A stretch of DNA of 64,000 nucleotides from Vibrio sp. PID17_43. GTDB lineage: Bacteria; Pseudomonadota; Gammaproteobacteria; Enterobacterales; Vibrionaceae. Of this stretch, positions 62,408-64,000 are shown piece by piece (positions within the stretch are counted from its first letter, which is position 1; each line of letters starts with the position of its first letter). The notes beneath the pieces are model-generated. The model had not been told where the DNA came from and made no database searches. It saw only the letters and a list, made by a program, of their open reading frames with translations. A program made the translations under genes and the position numbers. Where the stretch lies: positions 62,001 through 126,000 of the forward strand of contig NZ_LIXM01000003.1 in NCBI RefSeq assembly GCF_002608565.1. Reading direction: 5' to 3'.

Positions 62408-62543
62408 ATGTCTGAACAGCCTTAAAACACGAGTTTTCTGGAATAGATATCACCAAAAACCATCAAAATTGGCGATTTTGGCAAAATTTTTAAATTTTCA
62501 ATTAATCATTAAAACCAACCGACCGCCTCTAGTTAGTGAGCGG

Positions 62544-62551
62544 GGCGATAG
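62544..62551 (+). promoter_or_regulatory. Possible sigma-28-type -10 element of lafA
   Basis: GGCGATAG matches 6 of 8 bases of the sigma-28 -10 consensus GCCGATAA and would start transcription about 25 bases before the lafA ATG. The expected -35 (TAAAGTTT) is not recognisable 11 bases upstream, so this is tentative. In V. parahaemolyticus lafA depends on the lateral sigma-28 factor. Confidence 0.3.
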
Positions 62552-62582
62552 TCCCACATTGAACAATCAAGGAGAACAGATT

Positions 62583-63431
62583 ATGGCTCTATCAATGCAC
62601 ACTAACTACGCTTCGCTGGTTACTCAAAACACGCTAAGCAACACTAGTAACCTACTGAACACAGCAATGGAGCGTTTGAGCACGGGTTACCGTATTAACT
62701 CTGCAGCAGACGATGCAGCTGGCCTACAGATCTCTAACCGTTTAGAAGCTCAAACTCGCGGTATGAGCGTTGCGATGCGTAATGCACAAGACGGTATGTC
62801 TATGCTACAAACAGCGGAAGGTGCTTTCGATGAAGCAACTAACATTCTGTACCGCATGAACGACCTAGCAACTCAGTCTGCAAACGGCACAAACACAGCA
62901 AAAGACCAAGATGCTCTTCAAAAAGAATTTGCAGAACTAGGTACTGAGCTACAAAACATCATGGATAACACCAAATACGCTGGTGATACATTGATTACTG
63001 CTAATGGTATTAAAGCGGGTGGTCTTACTCTACAAATCGGTTCTTCTTCTGCAGAAACGCTATCTTTAGCAACAACAGTAGATACTGATGTTACTGCGGC
63101 ACATACTGCTCTAAAAACAACAGTACCTGCCCTAGACATTGGCAGCACTGGTGATGCAAGCGCAGCAATGGATGCGCTAGTTTTAGCGATTGATGAAGTT
63201 GGCGCAGCACGCTCTGGATTGGGTGCAACAATCAACCGCCTAGACCACACTGTAGTGAACCTAGGCAACATGGTTGAAAACACATCGGCAGCGAAAGGCC
63301 GTATCACTGACGCTGACTTTGCTGTTGAATCTTCAAACATGACGAAGAACCAAATGCTAATGCAAGCTGGTACAACGGTTCTTTCTCAAACTAACCAGCT
63401 ACCAGGTATGGCAATGTCGCTACTGCGTTAA
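62583..63431 (+). CDS. lafA: Lateral flagellin LafA
   Basis: 282 residues from the ATG at 62583, preceded by AAGGAGAA; the open frame extends upstream, but without a start context. The conserved D0/D1 N-terminus ([40 protein letters not shown]) and C-terminus ([40 protein letters not shown]) flank a very short variable region, giving a small lateral-type filament subunit. Genes for its cap and chaperone are not in the window. The flanking terminators (62371 and 63485) suggest a single-gene transcript. Confidence 0.95.
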   Translation: MALSMHTNYASLVTQNTLSNTSNLLNTAMERLSTGYRINSAADDAAGLQISNRLEAQTRGMSVAMRNAQDGMSMLQTAEGAFDEATNILYRMNDLATQSANGTNTAKDQDALQKEFAELGTELQNIMDNTKYAGDTLITANGIKAGGLTLQIGSSSAETLSLATTVDTDVTAAHTALKTTVPALDIGSTGDASAAMDALVLAIDEVGAARSGLGATINRLDHTVVNLGNMVENTSAAKGRITDADFAVESSNMTKNQMLMQAGTTVLSQTNQLPGMAMSLLR

Positions 63432-63448
63432 TAGAGACTCACTATTCG

Positions 63449-63733
63449 CTAATAACGCGCAAAATTTAATTCGTCCAAAAAATCAAAGCCTCCTCGTATC
63501 CGGGAGGCTTTTTCGTTGTTAGCGAGAAGAAACTTGTTGAACAGTTCCAGTTCGACAGATTCCACACCTCGATGTGGCTCATACGCTTTGAGCTCTGGAA
63601 ATCGAGAAAGCGTCTCTACACGGCTGCTCACCAGCTCTTCGGCATTAATGTTCTGTTTACTGCGCAGTTTGGTACCGATGAAAGCCTCATATGCACGAGC
63701 ACACTTCATCAGTCGTAAAACAAAGTCATTCAT
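63449..63733 (-). CDS. Small uncharacterised protein convergent with lafA
   Basis: 94 residues, unrecognised, probably helical and cytoplasmic (MNDFVLRLMKCARAYEAFIG, ELVSSRVETLSRFPELKAYE). The last 20 codons (NEKASRIRGGFDFLDELNF) run through the lafA terminator hairpin, so the natural end may have been lost or the tail is incidental. Regular Vibrio-like codon use before that point supports a real gene. It could equally be a fragment of a longer protein. Confidence 0.45.
   Translation of the reverse strand: MNDFVLRLMKCARAYEAFIGTKLRSKQNINAEELVSSRVETLSRFPELKAYEPHRGVESVELELFNKFLLANNEKASRIRGGFDFLDELNFARY
63485..63514 (+). terminator. Terminator after lafA
   Basis: AAAGCCTCC (63485-63493) pairs with GGAGGCTTT (63503-63511) with a 9-base loop, followed by TTCGTTGTT. 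It lies 54 bases after the lafA stop and within the 3' end of an opposite-strand reading frame. Confidence 0.88.
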
Positions 63734-64000
63734 TATTGTCGTTCTTTTTTAGTCGAATTAGGGGGGAATAGCCAGCCGCTAGCAACCACAAAAATTGCAG
63801 GGGCATAAGATAGCAAACCTTTGCATTCAAACAGGATCAGAAAAATCTGAATCCCTTAACAGTAAACGCCTAAATTTGCGCATTATGCATATCGCTCATG
63901 CCTCGCTTTTCTTCCCTCCATTGGATTAAATCTTTCACCACTTTTGGTCGCCTTTTTTATTTGGGAACCCCATTAGCTATCAAGGGGAAAGCGGAACCAG
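63734..64000. other. Window end, no gene recognised
   Basis: 267 bases with no credible reading frame, RNA gene or strong hairpin. It contains runs of G/C near 63769 (GGGGGG) and T-rich tracts near 63950. It probably belongs to the control region of the next flagellar gene outside the window. Confidence 0.3.

Noticed and set aside
1..64000. CRISPR arrays, tRNA or rRNA genes
   Set aside because: No regularly spaced repeats of suitable length and no rRNA- or tRNA-like tracts were noticed on either strand.

Overview
The window looks like part of the second chromosome of a marine Vibrio of the V. parahaemolyticus / V. alginolyticus / V. harveyi type. The reasons are a lateral (swarming) flagellar cluster with LafK, MotY and a LafA-like flagellin, the scrABC surface-colonisation operon beside kbl-tdh, lldD, and a PlzD-type PilZ gene. 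Base composition is that of an ordinary Vibrio except for one GC-rich insert at about 25.09-27.56 kb. I saw no rRNA, tRNA or CRISPR array.

Layout. 0-4 kb: a minus-strand operon reading DUF523/DUF1722 protein, MerR regulator, photolyase, L,D-transpeptidase (cut by the window edge). Its promoter overlaps a TGTACA repeat. 4.3-5.9 kb: deoD and a decayed gene. 6.1-9.2 kb: two overlapping TPR/GGDEF genes, the first with a degenerate GGDEF. 9.2-16.4 kb: a DMT exporter, a YibI/YibH pair, a three-gene ECF transporter and a PlzD-like c-di-GMP receptor. 16.4-23.8 kb: a chemoreceptor remnant, a Lon-like protease, prolyl oligopeptidase, a LysR remnant, lldD and an HTH protein.

23.8-28.8 kb is an accessory patch. 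It holds a collapsed MscS gene, a decayed copy of the 3' end of tdh, a GC-rich foreign segment, an ISAs1-type transposase fragment, a frameshifted HTH gene and attachment-site-like repeats abutting the live tdh. The foreign segment carries one intact 745-residue gene that joins two CDGSH iron-sulfur motifs, a Rieske domain and a full thiamine-diphosphate enzyme of the pyruvate-oxidase/acetolactate-synthase type. This is the most unusual object in the window.

28.6-35.9 kb: tdh-kbl (threonine breakdown) and scrABC (PLP enzyme, periplasmic binding protein, GGDEF-EAL enzyme). 36-44.6 kb: a decayed histidine kinase, a helical protein, two LysR regulators, an alkylsulfatase-type hydrolase, cytochrome b562, a YcdX phosphatase and a secreted trypsin-like protease. 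44.7-63.4 kb: an EAL protein, then the lateral flagellar genes: motY-lafK-fliEFGHIJ on the minus strand, diverging from fliMNPQR-flhBA plus a degenerate EAL gene on the plus strand, followed by lafA.

A common thread is surface life controlled by c-di-GMP. The window encodes at least six c-di-GMP-related proteins (TPR-GGDEF, its degenerate partner, PlzD-like receptor, ScrC, the 723-residue EAL protein and the catalytically dead EAL protein in the flagellar operon) next to the swarming motor genes. Many small decayed genes show active gene loss between the conserved blocks.
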